64,000 nucleotides of DNA from Puniceibacterium sp. IMCC21224 (GTDB lineage: Bacteria; Pseudomonadota; Alphaproteobacteria; Rhodobacterales; Rhodobacteraceae): contig NZ_LDPY01000001.1 in the NCBI RefSeq assembly GCF_001038505.1, forward strand, positions 3,348,001-3,412,000, written 5' to 3'. The translations under genes and the position numbers were made by a program. The notes beneath the pieces are model-generated. The model did not search any database, was not told the origin of the DNA, and was given only the letters and a program-made list of their open reading frames with translations. The first letter of the stretch is position 1. Every line of letters begins with the position of its first letter. This document shows, in pieces, positions 9,868-18,746 of this stretch.

Positions 9868-10169
9868 GCGATCAGGTCGCGTATCTTGCATCCATTCGTA
9901 GCGCGGGCATTGTTGGGTCGCTTGGCCAATTTGCCACCTCTCGGACTGAGCGTATCAGAAACGCCCCGCTGACACCTGCCTGAATAGAGCAGGCCACTAT
10001 ACTCAGCATTCGGAAACGCCATGGATACAACAATCTTATGCGTAGCCGAACGGCCATCCGCCAGATCATCAAGCGGTAAAAGCGGGCGTCTGTTGCCGAT
10101 TGCACAACGGACTTGCAAGATGATGGCACCCTCACTGGAACGCCCTGTCTCATCAAGCCCATCCTCAAT
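9868..10169. other. Intergenic region without a recognised gene
   Basis: About 300 bases between two convergent genes. Short open frames occur on both strands, but none has a good ribosome binding site, normal codon bias or a recognisable product. I found no tRNA fold and no strong terminator. A decayed gene cannot be excluded. Confidence 0.4.
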
Positions 10170-11321
10170 TCACCCGGCGAGCGAGATCATACCACCTGGC
10201 TGACGCCGGATACGGCCCTCGAGTTCAAGATCAATCAGGACGGGTGAGACGTCGCGCGACGAACCTCCCACATCGCGGATCAGCTGGTCCTCGGCCAAAG
10301 GCGATGGCCCCAACCGTGCGAGGATCTGACTGTGCAGCGCGGCGGTATCGCGTAACAACCGCCGCTCTGGTCGGCTGTCCGGCACATCGCCCAGCGCCAG
10401 TTGCGGCTGAACCGGGCCGGCCACGCGCAAGCTCAGCAATTCCAGTACATCCTCGGCCCCGCGCACCAGATGCGCCCCGTCGCGGATCAACATGTTACAG
10501 CCCGACGCACGGGCGTCAAAGGGATGGCCCGGCACGGCCAGCACCTCGCGACCCTGGTCAAGTGCATAGCGCGCAGTGATAAGAGAGCCGGATTTGGCGG
10601 CCGCCTCGACCACCACCACCGCCTGCGCGAGACCCGAGATAATGCGGTTGCGCGCGGGAAAATGCCGCGCCTGCGGTTGCAAGCCTACAGGCTGTTCTGA
10701 CAGACGCACACCGCCACAGGCAACGATATCCTCGCCCAGCCTGGTATTTTCGGCTGGGTAAATCAGATCGACCCCGCCGCCCATCACTGCAACAGTTCCG
10801 GTGCTTAGGGTCGCCACATGTGCCGCGGTATCGACCCCGCGCGCAAGGCCCGAGACCACTGTAATCCCAGCTTCGCCGAGTCCAGATGCTAGCGCCCGTG
10901 CCATCCGGGTCCCAAGGGACGACGCGTTGCGCGCCCCCACGAGCGCCACCATCGGTCGCGTCAAACAGGCGATATCGCCCATGACCCAGAGAATTGGCGG
11001 TGGCTGGGCGATTTCGTTCAAACCAACAGGGTAGTCAGGCTCGCCCCGACAAATCATGCGGGCGCGGGCGTTGCGTGCCGCGCGCATTTCGCCACGAACA
11101 ACGCCTTCGGGGCAAATGGCATAGTCAGTGACACCCGCCGCCGCCGCCACCTGGGGCAGCGCTGTCAGCGCCGCCCGCGCCGATCCGTGATCACACAACA
11201 GGCGGTAAAAGGTGCTGACGCCGACCCGGCGAGAGCGCAAGAGACGGAGCCAATCAAACCGTTCATCTTCCGAGGTGGGTGGGAGTAGGGGGTGATTGGA
11301 AGAGTGGGTATCCTCGGTCAT
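10170..11321 (-). CDS. dprA: DNA-processing protein DprA
   Basis: Binds incoming single-stranded DNA during transformation and loads RecA. The 383-residue protein has the Rossmann-like core: VALVGARNASSLGTRMA (about residues 130-146), VVSGLARGVDTAAHVATL, and the VVEAAAKSGSLITARYAL segment. A winged-helix C-terminus (LGPSPLAEDQLIRDVGG) matches the DprA_WH domain. The start MTEDTHSSNHPLL follows GGAG; a longer frame adds 21 residues of low support. It may take part in transformation or in uptake of gene-transfer-agent DNA, which is common in this family of bacteria. Confidence 0.94.
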   Translation of the reverse strand: MTEDTHSSNHPLLPPTSEDERFDWLRLLRSRRVGVSTFYRLLCDHGSARAALTALPQVAAAAGVTDYAICPEGVVRGEMRAARNARARMICRGEPDYPVGLNEIAQPPPILWVMGDIACLTRPMVALVGARNASSLGTRMARALASGLGEAGITVVSGLARGVDTAAHVATLSTGTVAVMGGGVDLIYPAENTRLGEDIVACGGVRLSEQPVGLQPQARHFPARNRIISGLAQAVVVVEAAAKSGSLITARYALDQGREVLAVPGHPFDARASGCNMLIRDGAHLVRGAEDVLELLSLRVAGPVQPQLALGDVPDSRPERRLLRDTAALHSQILARLGPSPLAEDQLIRDVGGSSRDVSPVLIDLELEGRIRRQPGGMISLAG

Positions 11322-11426
11322 CCTGGCTCCGTCGCTTGCAGGGGAATCTTTAGCGCACGGGTGGTTAATGGATGGTGAAGACAACCGCCTTCCCGTTCGG
11401 AAAAACCGCCGGGGCGGGCAAAGCCC

Positions 11427-12848
11427 TTAGCCCTGCGCGCCGCCGACTGTCAGTCCGCCGATCATCAGGGTCGGCTGCCCCACGCCGACTGGCACCCACT
11501 GGCCCTGCTTGCCGCAATTTCCCATCCCGGGATCGAGCGCCATGTCGTTGCCCAGCGCCCGGATCTGTTTGAGCGCCGTTGCACCATCACCGATCAGGGT
11601 CGCACCCTTGACTGGCGCGCCAACTTTGCCGTTCTGGACACGATATGCCTCGGTGCAGGAGAAAACGAATTTCCCATTGGTGATATCCACCTGCCCGCCG
11701 CCAAAGCCCACGGCATAGATCCCGTCCTTGAGGTCCGCGACGATGTCCTGCGGGTCTGACGTGCCGCCCAGCATATAGGTGTTGGTCATCCGGGGCATCG
11801 GCGTATGGGCATAGGATTCGCGCCGTCCGTTGCCGGTGGGCGTCACACCCATCAACCGCGCATTCTGACGGTCCTGCATGAAGCCGACCAGAATGCCGTC
11901 CTCGATCAGTACATTCTTACCCGAAGGCGTGCCTTCGTCATCGACCGTGATCGACCCGCGTCGGTCGGGAATTGTGCCATCGTCCAGCACAGTCACACCC
12001 CGCGCGGCGACTTGTTGCCCCATCAGCCCTGCAAAGGCGGAACTGCCCTTGCGGTTGAAATCCCCTTCCAGCCCGTGGCCCACTGCCTCGTGCAGCAGTA
12101 TTCCTGGCCAGCCGGGGCCAAGCACGATGTCCATGACGCCCGCAGGCGCAGGTTCGGCCCGCAGATTCACGAGCGCAACGCGCAGCGCCTCGCGCGCCTT
12201 GGACTGCCAGTCCTGCGGATCCAGCAATCCATCAAGCGTCACCCGACCGCCACCGCCGCTGGTGCCGGATTCGCGGCGGCCCTGATCTTCGACAATCACC
12301 GACACGTTGACCCGTGTCATCGGGCGCACATCCGTCACCAGCGAATCGTCGGCGCGCAGAATCGCCACCTCTTGCAGCGACGCCGCGATGGTGGCTGTGA
12401 CCTGAACGACACGGCTGTCCAGGTCGCGTGCAAAGGCATCGATCTCGCGCAGCGTCTCGACTTTGACCGGAAAGGCCGCGCCCGCAATCGGATCAGCATC
12501 AGTATAAAGCGTGCGGTTGGTGCGCACGGGTGCATCGGCCAATGTGCCGCCCCCCTCACCCACCGCCAGGCGCGCGGTCTCGGACGCGCGCTTGAGCGAC
12601 GATTCGCTGATTTCTGTCGAATGCGCATAGCCTGCCACCTCGCCGCGCACAGCTCGCAGTCCGAATCCCTCTGAGGCATCGTAGCTTGCGGTTTTGATGC
12701 GGCCATCGTCGAACATCAGCACTTCGGAGCGACGACGCTCTAGAAACAGCTCACCATCATCGGCACCGGAAAGCGCAGTTTGCAGTTGCGACAGCGCGCG
12801 AACGCGGTCCAGCGTGGTGTCAAAGGGGCGGAAGGGGGCATCGCTCAT
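11427..12848 (-). CDS. tldD: Metalloprotease TldD
   Basis: TldD of the TldD/TldE (PmbA) pair, a zinc protease that trims small peptides and modified peptides. The zinc motif appears as HEAVGHGLEGDFNRKGSSAF (HExxxH) near residues 262-281. The C-terminal part has the family glycine-rich strands (CGKQGQWVPVGVGQPTLMIGG). Length 473 is normal. The start MSDAPFRPFDTTLD is preceded by a weak CAGGAC; an upstream frame of 35 codons lacks similarity. No tldE is present in the window. Divergent from ctaC. Confidence 0.95.
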   Translation of the reverse strand: MSDAPFRPFDTTLDRVRALSQLQTALSGADDGELFLERRRSEVLMFDDGRIKTASYDASEGFGLRAVRGEVAGYAHSTEISESSLKRASETARLAVGEGGGTLADAPVRTNRTLYTDADPIAGAAFPVKVETLREIDAFARDLDSRVVQVTATIAASLQEVAILRADDSLVTDVRPMTRVNVSVIVEDQGRRESGTSGGGGRVTLDGLLDPQDWQSKAREALRVALVNLRAEPAPAGVMDIVLGPGWPGILLHEAVGHGLEGDFNRKGSSAFAGLMGQQVAARGVTVLDDGTIPDRRGSITVDDEGTPSGKNVLIEDGILVGFMQDRQNARLMGVTPTGNGRRESYAHTPMPRMTNTYMLGGTSDPQDIVADLKDGIYAVGFGGGQVDITNGKFVFSCTEAYRVQNGKVGAPVKGATLIGDGATALKQIRALGNDMALDPGMGNCGKQGQWVPVGVGQPTLMIGGLTVGGAQG

Positions 12849-13086
12849 CTGGGGTCCTGTCTGGTCGTCCGGGGGCCAAAGGCCGGGTCCGGAGGGGCTC
12901 GTGTCACATTTTTTGGCAAAAAGTCGCATCAAGCGTCTGTTTGCCGCAAGCAACTTTCTTTATCTGTCTCTCAGAATATGGTTTTAAGCGTCAGCAACAC
13001 AATGGGGTACGCCTTTCGGCCAGTTGGCCAATCGGGTATTGCCTGACGCACAACAGATCAAACGCCACAACCGACCAGGGTGAAAC

Positions 13087-13968
13087 ATGAAACTCAAAAC
13101 GATGCTGACGGGCCTTCTGAGCGCCCTCGCCGCCGGACCGGCTCTCGCTCAGGACGGGCTTGAGATTATCGGCCATCCCAAGGATGGGGCGACTGGGTTC
13201 CAGCCAGCGGCAACAGAACTGGCCCGCGACATTCACTGGCTCGACGGCATGGTGAACGTGATCATGATTGCGATCGTGATTTTTGTGACCGGACTGATGA
13301 TCTATTGCATCGTGCGTTATAATCAAAAATCCAACGACAAGCCCGCGTCCTTTACCCACCACACTCCGATCGAGATTGCCTGGACCATCGTGCCCATCGT
13401 GATTCTGGTATTTATCGGCGCCTTCTCTCTGCCGGTGCTGTTCAAGCAGCAGGAAATCCCGACCGCCGACATCACCATCAAGGCAACCGGCTACCAGTGG
13501 TACTGGGGCTACGAATATGTCGATCACGAATTTGCCTTTGACAGCTACATGATCGGCTCTCCTGCAACTGGCGGTGAAAACCGCATCAGCCCCGAGGTCG
13601 AGAAAATGCTGACCGAGGCTGGCTATTCCAGGGATGAATGGCTGCTGGCAACAGATACCGCAGTTGTGGTGCCGGTGAATAAGACCATCGTGATGCAGGT
13701 GACCGGCGCGGACGTGATCCACAGCTGGACCATCCCGGCATTCGGCGTCAAACAGGATGCCGTCCCCGGGCGTCTGGCCGAACTGTGGTTCAAGGCCGAA
13801 AAAGAAGGTATCTACTTTGGCCAGTGTTCGGAACTTTGCGGCCAGTCGCACGCCTTCATGCCGATTACCGTCAAGGTCGTCAGCGAAGAGGCCTATCAAC
13901 AATGGCTGGAGGACGCGATCGAGGAATATGCCGGCACGCCGCTCGGCTACGACGTAGCGTCAAAATAA
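13087..13968 (+). CDS. ctaC: Cytochrome c oxidase subunit II
   Basis: Carries the CuA centre that takes electrons from cytochrome c in the aa3-type oxidase. The 293-residue precursor has a cleavable signal (about residues 1-21), two transmembrane helices (~52-77 and ~96-117) and a periplasmic cupredoxin domain. CuA ligands are visible: His212 (VIHSW) and the CSELCGQSHAFM box with Cys247, Glu249, Cys251, His255 and Met258. The aromatic cluster YQWYWGYEY is at 136-144. First gene of the ctaC-B-orf-G-E cluster; subunit I is not in the window. Confidence 0.97.
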   Translation: MKLKTMLTGLLSALAAGPALAQDGLEIIGHPKDGATGFQPAATELARDIHWLDGMVNVIMIAIVIFVTGLMIYCIVRYNQKSNDKPASFTHHTPIEIAWTIVPIVILVFIGAFSLPVLFKQQEIPTADITIKATGYQWYWGYEYVDHEFAFDSYMIGSPATGGENRISPEVEKMLTEAGYSRDEWLLATDTAVVVPVNKTIVMQVTGADVIHSWTIPAFGVKQDAVPGRLAELWFKAEKEGIYFGQCSELCGQSHAFMPITVKVVSEEAYQQWLEDAIEEYAGTPLGYDVASK

Positions 13969-13974
13969 TGCTGC

Positions 13975-13997
13975 GGGGGTGCCATATGCGCACCCCA
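13975..13997 (+). terminator. Stem-loop between ctaC and ctaB
   Basis: A seven-base perfect inverted repeat GGGGTGC / GCACCCC (13976-13982 and 13990-13996) with a seven-base loop, directly after the ctaC stop. There is no following T run, so it more likely attenuates or protects the upstream message than fully terminates. Confidence 0.45.
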
Positions 13998-14046
13998 CCT
14001 CCCGTCCGGGTCACACCTTCGGACTTAGCACATCGGACCAAATGAC

Positions 14047-15006
14047 ATGAGCGACACCAGCATCCAGACAACAGGCTATGAGGGCGAGGCGCAGTTTGGC
14101 GATTACTTTGCCCTGCTCAAGCCGCGGGTGATGACGCTTGTGGTCTTTACCGCCCTTGTTGGACTGCTGGCCGCTCCGGTGCCGGTACATCCCTTTGTCG
14201 GTTTTTGCGCGATCTTGTTCATCGCAGTCGGTGGTGGTGCCTCGGGCGCGTTGAACATGTGGTGGGACGCGGATATCGACGCTGTGATGACGCGCACCCT
14301 TCGGCGTCCGATCCCATCGGGCAAGGTCACGGGCGACGAAGCCCTGGCCATCGGGCTGGTGCTGTCGGTATTTGCAGTTGTGTTCCTTGGGCTGGCGACC
14401 AACTGGGTTGCGGCCGGGCTGCTTGCCTTTACCATCTTCTTTTACGTGGTGGTCTACACCATGTGGCTGAAACGCTGGACGCCGCAGAACATCGTGATCG
14501 GCGGCGCGGCTGGCGCGTTTCCTCCGATGATAGGCTGGGCGGCGGCAACAGGCGGCATTTCGCCAGAATCGATTCTGATGTTCTGCCTGACCTTCATGTG
14601 GACTCCACCGCATTTCTGGGCGCTAGCCCTGTTCATGCGCAAGGATTACGACCACGCTGGTGTGCCGATGCTGACCGTGACGCATGGCCGCCGGTCAACG
14701 CGCAATCATATCCTAGTCTACACGATCCTGCTGGCTGCGTTGACCATTGTGACCGCCTTTACCGGCGTCGGCGGCCCCGTTTATCTGGCCGTGGCGCTGG
14801 TGCTGAACGCATTGTTCCTTAAGGGGGCCTATGACATCTGGCGCCGGGACGAAAACGCATCCGAGGCCGATAACTTCAAGGTTGAAAGGGCGTTCTTCAA
14901 GCTGTCGCTGCTGTATCTTTTCGCCCATTTCGGCGCGATCCTGATCGAGGCCGGGTTGACTCGCTTTGGTCTGGGCGGTTGGGGCCTTGTGGGGATCGGC
15001 GCATGA
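14047..15006 (+). CDS. ctaB: Protoheme IX farnesyltransferase (heme O synthase)
   Basis: Adds a farnesyl group to heme B to make heme O, the precursor of heme A for the oxidase. A 319-residue polytopic membrane protein of the UbiA superfamily. The prenyl-diphosphate/Mg-binding motif is at about residues 75-97 (NMWWDADIDAVMTRTLRRP); a second motif is in KDYDHAGVPMLTVTHG. About nine hydrophobic helices. Its stop overlaps the start of the next small gene (ATGA), so they are likely translationally coupled. Confidence 0.97.
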   Translation: MSDTSIQTTGYEGEAQFGDYFALLKPRVMTLVVFTALVGLLAAPVPVHPFVGFCAILFIAVGGGASGALNMWWDADIDAVMTRTLRRPIPSGKVTGDEALAIGLVLSVFAVVFLGLATNWVAAGLLAFTIFFYVVVYTMWLKRWTPQNIVIGGAAGAFPPMIGWAAATGGISPESILMFCLTFMWTPPHFWALALFMRKDYDHAGVPMLTVTHGRRSTRNHILVYTILLAALTIVTAFTGVGGPVYLAVALVLNALFLKGAYDIWRRDENASEADNFKVERAFFKLSLLYLFAHFGAILIEAGLTRFGLGGWGLVGIGA

Positions 15007-15173
15007 GCTTGGGCAAACAACACGAAATTCACCGCCGCCGCTTTAGCCGCAATCTGGGCGTCGGCCTGACGCTGGGGGCGTTCATGTTGGTGATCTTTGG
15101 CCTGACCATCGTCAAAGTGTCGCGCGGCGATTATGAGCCAACCCGCGCCCCCGCCGCGCAGGAGCAGAATTGA
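15003..15173 (+). CDS. Small single-span membrane protein of the cta operon (CoxF-like)
   Basis: A 56-residue protein with one transmembrane helix (LGVGLTLGAFMLVIFGLTIVK region, ~residues 15-37) preceded by a basic, His-containing cytoplasmic end (HEIHRRRFSR). The start ATG overlaps the ctaB stop, and its own stop overlaps the ctaG start (TGATG), so it is tightly coupled on both sides. Alphaproteobacterial cta operons commonly hold a small membrane gene at this place, thought to support oxidase assembly. The exact role is unknown. Confidence 0.8.
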   Translation: MSLGKQHEIHRRRFSRNLGVGLTLGAFMLVIFGLTIVKVSRGDYEPTRAPAAQEQN

Positions 15174-15757
15174 TGGCAATGGACCCCAACAAGAAGACCG
15201 CTGCCACCGCCGCCGGTGTTGTGCTTCTGATGGGTGGCCTCGCCTGGGCCTCGGTGCCTTTTTACAGCTGGTTCTGCCAGGTCACCGGCTTTGGTGGTGT
15301 CACGCAAGTGGCCGAGGGAACCAGCAACACCATCCTCGATCGTGAAATAACCATCCGGTTCGACGCCACAACCGACAGCGCCATGCCGTGGGAATTCAAA
15401 CCGGTGCAACGCCAGATGACGCTGCGCATCGGCGAAGATGCGCTGGCCTTTTACGAGGCTTACAACCCCACTGATCACCCCATCGCGGGGCAGGCCACCT
15501 ACAACGTCGCCCCCTACGAGGCCGGCGGGTTTTTCAACAAGATCCAGTGCTTTTGCTTTACCGAGCAGGTTCTCATGCCGGGCGAACGGGTGCAGATGCC
15601 TGTGAACTTCTTTGTCGATCCCGAGATGGTCAATGACCGCGACGCGAAATATATCAACCACATCACCCTGTCCTACACCTTTTATCAGATTGATCTGCCC
15701 CAAGAGACGCAGGCCGCTCTGGACAAGGCCGAGGACAACGAGACAGACGTAAATTAA
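15173..15757 (+). CDS. ctaG: Cytochrome c oxidase assembly protein CtaG/Cox11 (copper chaperone)
   Basis: Delivers copper to the CuB site of subunit I. The 194-residue protein has one N-terminal transmembrane helix (~residues 10-30) and a periplasmic Ig-like domain. The copper-binding CFCFTEQ motif is at about residue 123-129 and FFVDPEM follows. GGAGCAGAA precedes the start, which overlaps the stop of the small upstream gene. A TTG one codon earlier is possible but unnecessary. Confidence 0.96.
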   Translation: MAMDPNKKTAATAAGVVLLMGGLAWASVPFYSWFCQVTGFGGVTQVAEGTSNTILDREITIRFDATTDSAMPWEFKPVQRQMTLRIGEDALAFYEAYNPTDHPIAGQATYNVAPYEAGGFFNKIQCFCFTEQVLMPGERVQMPVNFFVDPEMVNDRDAKYINHITLSYTFYQIDLPQETQAALDKAEDNETDVN

Positions 15758-15782
15758 ACGCCTTCCAACGAGGGAACCTTAC

Positions 15783-16583
15783 ATGGCGCACGCAAAAAAT
15801 CACGACTACCATATTCTGAGTCCCTCGGTCTGGCCGCTTCTGGGCGCCGTTGGCGGCTTTGTCATGCTCTTCGGAGCGACGTTGATGTTCCACGATCATG
15901 GCCCATGGATGTTTCTGATCGGCCTGGTTGCCGTTCTATACGTCATGTTCGGCTGGTGGTCAGAAGTGGTCACCGAAAGCCACGTCGGAGATCACACGCC
16001 GGTGGTGCAGATTGGCCTGAAATATGGCTTTATCCTGTTCATCATGTCTGAGGTGATGTTCTTTTTCGCCTGGTTCTGGACCTTCTTCAAACATGCCATG
16101 TACCCGATGGGCCCGCTGAGCCCGGCAATTGATGGCGTCTGGCCACCCGCCGGTATCGAAACCTTCGACCCGTGGCACCTGCCGCTGATCAACACCCTGA
16201 TCCTGCTGTGCTCGGGCGCGGCGGCGACATGGGCACACCACGCGTTGGTGCATGAAAACAACCGCGAAGACATGAAATGGGGCTTGATCCTATCGATCGC
16301 GCTGGGGATCCTGTTCACTGTGTTTCAGGTCTACGAATATGGCCACGCGGCCTTTGGCTTTTCCGGTAACATCTATGGCGCAACGTTCTTCATGGCGACC
16401 GGGTTCCACGGCGTGCATGTGGTGATCGGAACGATCTTCCTGTTTGTCTGCCTGATGCGCCTGATGGCAGGTCATTTCACCCAAACCACCCATGTCGGGT
16501 TCGAGGCAGCAGCCTGGTACTGGCACTTTGTTGATGTCGTCTGGCTGTTCCTGTTCGCAGCCGTCTATGTCTGGGGTGGCTGA
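15783..16583 (+). CDS. ctaE: Cytochrome c oxidase subunit III
   Basis: Seven-helix core subunit of the aa3 oxidase that stabilises proton uptake into subunit I. The 266-residue protein starts [18 protein letters not shown] and shows the conserved [16 protein letters not shown] segment and the C-terminal [19 protein letters not shown] end. A GAGGGAA site lies just upstream. Last oxidase structural gene before a strong stem-loop. Confidence 0.97.
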   Translation: MAHAKNHDYHILSPSVWPLLGAVGGFVMLFGATLMFHDHGPWMFLIGLVAVLYVMFGWWSEVVTESHVGDHTPVVQIGLKYGFILFIMSEVMFFFAWFWTFFKHAMYPMGPLSPAIDGVWPPAGIETFDPWHLPLINTLILLCSGAAATWAHHALVHENNREDMKWGLILSIALGILFTVFQVYEYGHAAFGFSGNIYGATFFMATGFHGVHVVIGTIFLFVCLMRLMAGHFTQTTHVGFEAAAWYWHFVDVVWLFLFAAVYVWGG

Positions 16584-16627
16584 CTCCAGTGTTTCGCGGT
16601 TGAATCCCAACAGCGCAAACCGTTAAA

Positions 16628-16658
16628 GCAAGGCGCGCCATACCCGGCGCGCCTTTGG
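16628..16658 (+). terminator. Terminator-like hairpin after ctaE
   Basis: A perfect ten-base inverted repeat AAGGCGCGCC / GGCGCGCCTT (16630-16639 and 16646-16655) with a six-base loop followed by TTT overlapping the arm. It separates ctaE from the SURF1 gene and probably terminates or reduces transcription into it. Confidence 0.65.
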
Positions 16659-16685
16659 CATGATGGGGCCCCCTTGTTGAAGCGA

Positions 16686-17345
16686 ATGATAACACCCTTG
16701 CTGTTCGGCCTGATCGGCGCGGCGATTCTCGTCGCCCTGGGCGTCTGGCAACTACAGCGACTGGAGTGGAAGCAAGGCATCCTGAACCAGATCGAAAGCC
16801 GCATCATCGGTACAGCGGCACCTCTGCCCGCACGCCCCGATTCTGCGGTCGACCGCTATCAGCCGGTCGATCTGACCGGGACGATCCTACCCGGCGAAAT
16901 CCACGTCCTGGTGTCCGTCAAACAGATCGGTCCCGGCTACCGGGTGATTTCCCCGTTCGAAACCGCAGGCCGGACGCTCCTGCTGGATCGCGGGTTTATC
17001 CCGGTCGAGGATGTGGGCCTTGAACGGCGCGGCGGTCCGGCAACGGTGCGCGGAAATCTGCATTGGCCGGATGATCGCAACTCATCCACCCCCGACAACG
17101 ACGTAGCAGGCAACATTTGGTTTGCCCGCGACATTGACCAGATGGCACAAGTTCTGGGAGCCGAACCGCTGCTGATCATCTCGCGCGAGGTGTCGCCCGC
17201 AGACCTTGGCGTGACGCCCTTGCCGGTGGACACCGTCGGCATTCCCAACGATCACTTGCAATACGCCATCACATGGTTCTCGCTGGCCTTGGTGTGGCTG
17301 GTGATGACCGCCGCCTATTTGCGGCGCGCACGCAAACCGGAGTAA
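16686..17345 (+). CDS. SURF1-family cytochrome oxidase assembly protein
   Basis: Helps insert heme A into subunit I. About 219 residues with two transmembrane helices, at the N-terminus (LLFGLIGAAILVALGVWQLQRLEW) and the C-terminus (YAITWFSLALVWLVMTAAYL), and a periplasmic domain between them containing the family's GxR-type segment (PGYRVISPFETAGRTLLLDRGF). I chose ATG 16686; TTG codons at 16674 and 16677 in the same frame, preceded by GGGG, would add four residues. Lies between ctaE and thrC, as usual in Rhodobacteraceae. Confidence 0.92.
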   Translation: MITPLLFGLIGAAILVALGVWQLQRLEWKQGILNQIESRIIGTAAPLPARPDSAVDRYQPVDLTGTILPGEIHVLVSVKQIGPGYRVISPFETAGRTLLLDRGFIPVEDVGLERRGGPATVRGNLHWPDDRNSSTPDNDVAGNIWFARDIDQMAQVLGAEPLLIISREVSPADLGVTPLPVDTVGIPNDHLQYAITWFSLALVWLVMTAAYLRRARKPE

Positions 17346-17358
17346 GAGGTTCAGAGAC

Positions 17359-18746
17359 ATGAAATACATCTCGACGCGGGGCCAGGCGCCCGAACTGACC
17401 TTTGAAGAGGCAATGCTGAGCGGACTGGCGCGCGACGGCGGCCTGTATGTCCCGGAATCAGTGCCGGTGATGTCCGCCGGGGATATCCGCGCCCTGCATG
17501 GCCTGCCGTATGAAGAAGTCGCGTTTCGGGTGATGCGCCCCTTTGTCGGCGACGGTTTCACGGACGAAGTCTTTGCCGACCTGATTGCCAAGGCCTATGC
17601 CGGGTTCGGTCACGCCGCGCGCGCGCCACTGGTGCAACTGGCACCAGGGCACTTCTTGCTGGAATTGTTCCACGGCCCGACGCTGGCGTTCAAAGATTTC
17701 GCCATGCAGTTGATCGGCCAGCTGTTCGAAGAGGCGCTGACGCGGCGCGGCGAGCGTGTGACCATCGTTGGCGCAACATCTGGCGACACAGGGTCGGCGG
17801 CGATCGAAGCGTTTCGCGGCCTGGACGCAGTTGATGTCTTTATCCTTTACCCGCATGGTCGGGTGTCCGAAGTGCAGCGTCGCCAGATGACCACCCCGGT
17901 AGAATCCAACGTGCACGCTATCGCGATGGACGGGCATTTCGACGATTGTCAGGCCCGGCTCAAGGATATGTTCAACGATTTCGACTTTCGCGACGGGGTT
18001 CGGCTGGCGGGTGTGAACAGCATCAACTGGGCGCGGGTACTGGCGCAGGTAGTCTATTACTTCTCCTCCGCTGTTTCACTGGGCGCTCCGGATCGCAAAG
18101 TCAGCTTTACCGTGCCCACCGGCAATTTCGGCGACATCTTTGCCGGCTACATCGCGAAAAAGATGGGCCTGCCCATCGACCGGCTGGTGGTGGCGACGAA
18201 CCAGAACGACATCCTGCACCGGTGCCTGACCTCAGGCGCGTACCAGACCGACAGCGTCACGCCGTCGATCAGCCCGTCGATGGATATTCAGGTCAGTTCG
18301 AACTTTGAACGCGCGCTGTTCGATGCCTACAATCGCGACGGCCGGGCCGTGGGCCAGTTGATGGACGAGCTGAAAACCGGCGGCTTCAAGGTCAGTCAAG
18401 GCGCCTTACAGACCTTGCGCGAACATTTCGACAGCGGCCGTGTCAGCGAGGAAGAGACGCTCGCCACCATCCACGACGCGCAGGCCAGTATGGGCGAGCT
18501 TCTGTGCCCGCATTCAGCGGTCGGCGTCCGTGTCGCCCAATTGCAGCGCGATCCGAATGTTCCAATGATCACGCTGGCCACAGCACACCCGGCAAAATTC
18601 CCCGATGCCGTGGAAAAAGCCAGCGGCATCCGCCCCCCCTTCCCCAACGCATGGCGGACCTCTATGACAGGCCGGAACGGGTGACCCGCGCCACCAACGA
18701 TCTGACGGCGCTGGAAACCCTCATCAAGGAGCGCATCCCCTCGTGA
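17359..18746 (+). CDS. thrC: Threonine synthase with apparent C-terminal frameshift
   Basis: PLP enzyme converting O-phosphohomoserine to threonine. The PLP lysine is Lys112 in HGPTLAFKDF, with SGDTGSAAIEAF and PTGNFGDIFAGY downstream. In the given sequence the frame stops at 18684 after 441 residues with a non-homologous end (RPPFPNAWRTSMTGRNG). One more base in the run of seven C at 18633-18639 would switch to the frame reading RPPLPQRMADLYDRPERV and ending at TGA 18744-18746, total 462 residues, the usual family length. The corrected stop overlaps the GTG start of the peptidase gene, as in a coupled operon. Either a base-calling error, a real mutation, or slippage at the C run. Coordinates cover the repaired gene. 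Confidence 0.9.

Noticed and set aside
9868..10169. Possible decayed gene between the small exported protein and dprA
   Set aside because: Translations in all frames gave no recognisable pattern and no good start signal.
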